Assembly: GCA_029216955.1 (NCBI GenBank)
Contig: JANAVB010004166.1
Location: forward strand, 1 to 64,000
Direction of reading: 5' to 3'
Length of the DNA stretch: 64,000 bases
Source: Iris pallida
Taxonomy: Eukaryota > Streptophyta > Magnoliopsida > Asparagales > Iridaceae
The position numbers and the translations under genes were made by a program. Shown here piece by piece: positions 59,501 through 64,000 of the stretch. Under the pieces are notes generated by a model, which ran no database searches, was not told where the DNA came from, and saw nothing but the letters and a program-made list of their open reading frames with translations. Numbering within the stretch: the first letter of the stretch is position 1; each line of letters starts with the position of its first letter.

Positions 59501-59710
59501 ATTGACACACAATTAGGAAACACTTAGGAGAACACATTAGACATTTAATATCATGTAATTAACTGTGCTAAATGGGTTAAAAAGATTGCCAAAGTTCATT
59601 TCCAAAATCTGGACAAAAAATAGGATTACACTGATACATGATGTTTCAGAAAAAAAAGGAAAATGGAATAGCAATGAAAATTACATTAAGACATAAATTT
59701 TTGGGTTGGT
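56567..59710 (-). repeat. G6: inverted LTR of a G2-related family, cut by G4
   Basis: Its left end TGTTACGACCCGCACCC is the reverse complement of a GGGTCGTAACA-type LTR end. Blocks match the G2 LTR in reverse: CCTACGCCGCAG, GGTCCAGTCAGGACGGGAG, CTGTCCGAGGAGCGGTGTC and TGGTCAACC. A TGTACAATGG-type repeat zone is at about 57290-57510 and a TG-rich zone at 58250-58920. The other end is beyond the G4 insertion. No coding domain. Confidence 0.8.
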
Positions 59711-60420
59711 TGTAATACCTGTGGTTCGTATTACGTATTTCTGGAATACGTGTACGTATTTATTCTTGTATTGCATGATTCCTTGTTTAGTTTTCTTCAT
59801 GGCTTGGCTTGGCTTGGTTTATTCTTGGCCCGGGTTGGTTGGTTCGGCTTGGCTTGGTTTTGATTTGGTTCATGATGAACCCAAGGTGAACCCCTACCTA
59901 CCACCACCATTTGTATTTATTAGCCCTCTTCATTCTCTCTCTTCATTATTCACCTTCTTCTTCCTCATTTACTCCCTTCACCTACCAAAGAGAGAAGAGA
60001 GAGGAGAGAAGAGAGAGAGGTCTAGGCAAGTGCACCTTGCCACCACTTGAGAACCACTTTTTATTTGTCCATTAGCTAGAATAGGCCATGGTGATCAACA
60101 TTAGAACTTGACATTTTGTGATTTGGAGTCTCCATTGTTCTAGATCTAAGTTTTTTCTATTTTCGGTTTTGTATGGTTTTGATCTACTTAAGTTGTCTTT
60201 TTATGGGTTTTGATGTTCTTATGTTGGAGAGGATTGAATTTCACCCAAGATAGAACTTTGCAAGTTGGATTTGGACTTATTTTGACCAAGTTATGGACTT
60301 TTGAAGCTTTGGGTTCAACTATGGAGTTCCTGCTGATTTGGAGAAGATAGTGAGCAGTGCACGAGCTTTTTAGCTTGTGCCACTGAGTTGCGCACGCTCT
60401 TTAGCGCAGTGCAGTCCCCA

Positions 60421-60722
60421 TACGCTGCCTTTTGGGAGCGTATGACTCGCATACGCTCGCTTGCTTGACAAGGAGTCGTATGGACCCCATACGCTGCCTT
60501 TTGGGAGCGTATGACTCGCATACGCTCGCTTGCTTGACAAGGAGTCGTATGGACCCCATACGCTGCCTTTTGGAAGCGTATGACTCGCATACACTCGCTT
60601 GCTTGACAAGGAGTCGTATGGACCCCATACGCTGCCTTTTGGGAGCGTATGACTCGTATACGCTCGCTTGCTTGACAAGGAGTCGTATGGACCCCATACG
60701 CTGCCTTTTGGAAGCGTATGAC
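60421..60722. repeat. 69-bp tandem repeat with hairpins in the G4 LTR
   Basis: The block TACGCTGCCTTTTGG starts at 60421, 60490, 60559, 60628 and 60697, an exact 69-bp period. Each full unit has a stem GAGCGTATG/CATACGCTC around ACTCG (one copy has CATACACTC, one has a GTATACGCTC arm) and a second stem GTATGG/CCATAC around ACC. Because 69 is divisible by 3, several frames are open as 23-residue repeats; these are artefacts. Confidence 0.92.
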
Positions 60723-60800
60723 CTGAGCGTGGCTTGACCTGAGCGTAGGTTGGCCTGAGCGTAGGTTGGCTTGAGCGTAGGCTGGTCTGAGCATATGACT
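60723..60800. repeat. Short TGAGCGTAGGTTGGC repeats in the G4 LTR
   Basis: Four to five degenerate 15-16-bp copies directly after the 69-bp array, sharing its GAGCGTA word. Confidence 0.8.
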
Positions 60801-62503
60801 TTGGCACTGAGCGTATGGCCTTTGGCTGACTTGGTCTCATGTCAGCGTGTCAGATTTGGTTTTATTTTTCCTGAGCTTGGCTCTTCTATAGCCCTGTATA
60901 TTGATATTTTATTAGATATTTTACGTCCATTTTATATCCTTACGTCTTTTTTCTGAACTTGATAATCACGAATTTACTTGATATGTTTGGAACTGATAAC
61001 TGAGCGTGACACGATAGTGACCCGTAGTGGTGCACTCCTGACATGTGTAACCTGACATGACCTGATAGTGGCCCGCCGTGGTGCACTCTTGACAAGTACA
61101 CTTGGCATGACAACCTGACATGAATATTTCGAATAGCTGTTACGACGGCTACTTGACATGACATGACCTGTATAATTACCTGGATACCGTAGGCGATTGT
61201 ACTTGTACAAATTATCCAGTCCTGTCTTGCATCATGTCTAGGAGGGGACTCCTGAGTACCACGGTCAGGAGCACCGACTAAAATGGACTAAGGCTAATAA
61301 CTAGAATAACACAGTAGTCATGAAGAGATTTCCCAGCTACAGGCAATCCCGTTACCTGGGCGCGCCTGGGATCTGTAGCCTGCCGTCGAGTAGGGCACAT
61401 TTCCACCACACTGTCATGTGTTGCACCCTTTAAGCTACTTAAGGGTACATGCGTTTCCTGGACGATGTACCCACCTGAATTCAACCCTAATCTTTCGACC
61501 TGGGTAACCTGGATGGTCTGCAGGGCTTGTGGCTGTGGAATAATCTCACTTCATCTTGTTAGTAATTAGGCTTGTGACAACCCTAGTTAGTTAAAGTATC
61601 AAGCCGTAATTCTTGCTTGGCCGTGAAGTGATTGGACGGAGTCTAACCAGTCTAGTCTTGCCCTGATCCTGTTCCAGATTGCTGCATGACCAAAATGCTT
61701 GTATTTATTTTACCGATAAATGGTAAGAATTTCAAGTTCTGTTCAGACGAAGGGTTACAACCCCCGTCCTTGTTTGGTTTACGGGTTGTAACCTGGTTAT
61801 CTGAATAGTTCCATGGTTATCTCGTCGTATATCATCCTGATGTATTTTCTTTATTTCCAGCTCTTACTTTTATTTGTATCTTGTGCTGATTGCTGGTTTT
61901 AGTTCTTAAGTGAAGCTTCCTTTGTGGCACTTGCTCTTTTTGGGGTCTGACCCAGCTGGTTTTGTGTGGCCAGATTTCGGAGCAGCTCCAGAGGATCTAC
62001 CGACCTTCCAGCCAGATGGTGGCCACTAGACGGAACCCTGGCAACGAGTGGGTTATTTTTGGCTCTCCCACTCTATCGTAAAAATTATTCTTTTGAGGCG
62101 TTTAGCCGACGAGCACATGTTTAGCTCGATTGCATTTACTTACTGTCTGCCGACGGGCTGTAACATGATTGACAGATCCTAGGGTTGATCATGTATGACT
62201 AAACTCTTGCTAGTCCTGACATTTTGTAACGACTAGCTTCATGATCAACTGAATATGTAATGTTTGGGACGCCTTACTATTGTATATTTAATGATCATAC
62301 ATCTTGTGACTTTTACTTACTTGCTTGTGATTGAGACACTAGGCTTGTTCATGACCTTAAGAGACTGTTGGCTTGTAGATAAACCCTCATGTATCTAGAC
62401 AGCCGTGACCGTATAGCGAGATGGATTCCATTTCATATACGTAGCTGGCTATGTCTGCCCCCGCTCTCCAGTATTCTGGTTCTGGGGCGTGACATGGTTT
62501 AAG

Positions 62504-62526
62504 TGGTGGCCCATGCAGGTCTCGAA
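62504..62526 (+). other. G4 primer-binding site (tRNA-Ile-like)
   Basis: TGGTGGCCCATGCAGGTC and five further bases (TCGAA) match the complement of the plant tRNA-Ile(AAU) acceptor and T-arm end as I recall it. 9 nt after the LTR end. Confidence 0.7.
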
Positions 62527-62701
62527 AATCAAGATATGTGAGGGTTTACCGAATAGATGTCTCAATCAATATCTGCCCTTGAACTCTGCTCATATCCTCT
62601 GAATCCCTGGATTCTTGTCCTGATCATATGCTTGTATCGTTGATCTGTCCTGGTCCTTCCTTGTTGTTCCTTATGTCGTCTTCTTCAGCAGTATTGTTCG
62701 T

Positions 62702-64000
62702 GGTCCTGCCGACCAGCAGGGCGGAGCACCTCCCGCGGACCAGCAGCAACCTGGAGATCAAGCCCAGCATTCCGAAGTAGCCTCCAGAGTCGTGCCTTCT
62801 GGCGGAGAGCCACCAGTCCAGCCAGTTCAACCTGTAGAACATGATGATGGTACTTTGGTAGGACTCGTCAGGACCTTGATAGCTTCCCAAGACCGGCGTG
62901 GAGATGCCTTGCACCAGGCAGTGACGGATGCTTTGACCCGGGGTGGTCATCAGGGTAACAGCGCGGCCAACAGCTTCAAGCGCTTGACCCTCCATTCTTC
63001 GACGGTAGTGAAGATGCTATCGCTACAGATGTATGGCTTCAGGACACAGAGGTGATTCTAGAAGCAGCCAGGACCCCAGAGAACGAGAAGGTGGCAGTGG
63101 TACGCCTACATCTATTGGATCTTGCCCGCAGCTGGTGGGCGGTACAGGCCGTTGGATTAGCAGCACCCATTCCATGGACAGTGTTCAGAGAGAGATTCCA
63201 GACAAAGTATTTCGATGCCGTGGCTCGGTATGATCTGCAGACGAGGTTTACCAATCTGAAGCAAGGAGGCAGGACGGTCGACGGATATGCGGCCGAGTTT
63301 TCCAGACTCAGTCGGTTTGCTCCCACTTTGGTGGAAACCGAGTATGATAGAGCCCAGCGGTTCCAGCAGGGACTTCACCTGGAGATCTTGTTGGCAGTTG
63401 AGCAGTTTGAGCATCAGACTTTTGATGCAGTCTTGAGAGCAGCCCGGAGGCATGAGTATACCTCCCAGAGGATTGTGGATAGGACCGGAGGTCGGAAGAG
63501 ATCTCACGGCCAGATGAATCAGTCTTCAGCCCCAGCCCCGGCAGCCAGGGCTTTGACTATTGGAGCTCTGAGGCGAGCGGCCTCAGTGACGTCGGTTCAG
63601 CATTCAACTCCGACGTACCCTCAGCAGCAGAAGCAGAAACAATCTTCCGCAGTGGGTTGTTCTTATTGTGGGAAGCCAGGCCATGTGGTGGCAGAATGTC
63701 GCAGGGCACAGGGATTGTGTCTGGCTTGTGGAGCACCAGACCATAGGGTTGGATCCTGCCCGAACAGGGGTGGTTCATCATCATCCAACCTTTCTAGTTC
63801 TTCGGTGAGAGGACCAGCTCCGGTCCAACAGCAGCAGTATCCCTTGACGTGGCCCTTGCCGCCTCAGTCCCAGGCATTTCAACAGCAGAGCCCCTAGCAG
63901 TATGCGCAAGCCCAGACCTTGAGTCAGAATAGGCAGCGAGGAATTCAGCAGAGGGGACCAGCACCCCGAGGGCATGGTCAGGCCATGATGATGACCGTAG
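62702..64000 (+). pseudogene. G4 gag (partial at window end), one frameshift and one stop
   Basis: Gln/Pro-rich N-terminal part (GPADQQGGAPPADQQQPGD) in one frame to about 62985. One base is lost there (the LDPPFFDG region), and the capsid part reads on in the next frame: VWLQDTEVILEAARTPENEK, LARSWWAV, FQTKYFDAVARYDLQTRF, AAEFSRLSRFAPTLVETE. Zinc knuckles are CSYCGKPGHVVAEC (63658-63699) and CLACGAPDHRVGSC (63718-63759). A TAG at 63895 stands where a run of CAG codons is expected. The Gln-rich tail continues to the window end, where protease should follow. The true start codon is uncertain because the ATG at 62672 is in another frame. Confidence 0.88.

Larger units (their letters stand above)
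59711..62494 (+). repeat. G4 5' LTR (2784 bp)
   Basis: Begins TGTAATACCTG and ends TCTGGGGCGTGACA. Shares the outer blocks of the G3 LTR; the middle has a different repeat array. Confidence 0.85.
59711..64000 (+). mobile_element. G4: Tekay/Del-like Ty3/gypsy retrotransposon, 5' part
   Basis: 5' LTR 59711-62494, primer site and gag to the window end. Related to G3 in LTR blocks, primer site and gag, and less decayed. The 5-bp flank before it is TTGGT; its other end is outside the window. Confidence 0.88.

Noticed and set aside
60315..60840. Overlapping frames of 98-159 codons with 23-residue repeats
   Set aside because: A 69-bp tandem repeat keeps every frame open; no start context or domain.

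Overview
This window is nuclear DNA of a flowering plant and consists almost entirely of transposable elements. I find no intact host gene, no rRNA or tRNA gene and no CRISPR array. The families present (SIRE/Maximus-like Ty1/copia, Tekay/Del-like Ty3/gypsy with 2.8-4.3 kb LTRs, plant L1-type LINE, Mutator-like TIR element) are plant families. Very GC-rich captured gene pieces (phytochrome fragment at 268-600, island at about 27976-28830) in an otherwise AT-rich background suggest a monocot, but that is weak evidence. Names C1, G1-G6 and relic B are my own labels.

Left nest (1-27977). The oldest layer is a decayed copia element (relic B), whose RNase H end, third ORF and 3' LTR lie at 24923-27977. 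It was split by gypsy element G1 (before the window to 24922), which has two LTRs of about 4.3 kb but only 413 bp between them. G1's left LTR received a 860-bp Mutator-like element (9-868, 9-bp target duplication) carrying phytochrome fragments, and a copia element C1 (1163-18618, minus strand, target duplication GATAT). The left LTR of C1 was split by a solo LTR of the G2 family (1996-10308, target duplication CTATT), which was itself split by an L1-type LINE (about 2797-7680).

Middle (27978-32543). A GC-rich gene-like island of unknown origin is followed by a diverged gypsy LTR ending at 31088, then 1.45 kb of AT-rich repeat-like sequence.

Right nest (32544-64000). Gypsy element G5 (minus strand, about 3.3-kb LTR, 2.2-kb internal region without gag-pol) had its right LTR split by gypsy element G3 (40541 onward). 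G3's gag was split by the complete G2 element (45305-55219, target duplication CCTAA, 3.7-kb LTRs, no gag-pol). G3's reverse transcriptase was cut by an inverted LTR of a G2-related family (G6, 56567), and G6 was entered at 59711 by G4, a relative of G3, whose gag runs to the window end.

How the parts relate. G3 and G4 still have gag (and pol in G3) and look like autonomous relatives; G1, G2 and G5 look like non-autonomous derivatives. G1-G5 share a primer-binding site that resembles the 3' end of plant tRNA-Ile, 8-9 nt from the LTR. G1, G2 and, in degenerate form, G5 also share a polypurine-tract module. G1, G5 and the LTR ending at 31088 share a two-hairpin motif about 360-430 bp before the LTR 3' end. 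These signals are what I would expect if the derivatives are mobilised in trans. All coding regions seen are damaged by nonsense codons, frameshifts or insertions, except LINE ORF1 and the captured phytochrome reading frame.
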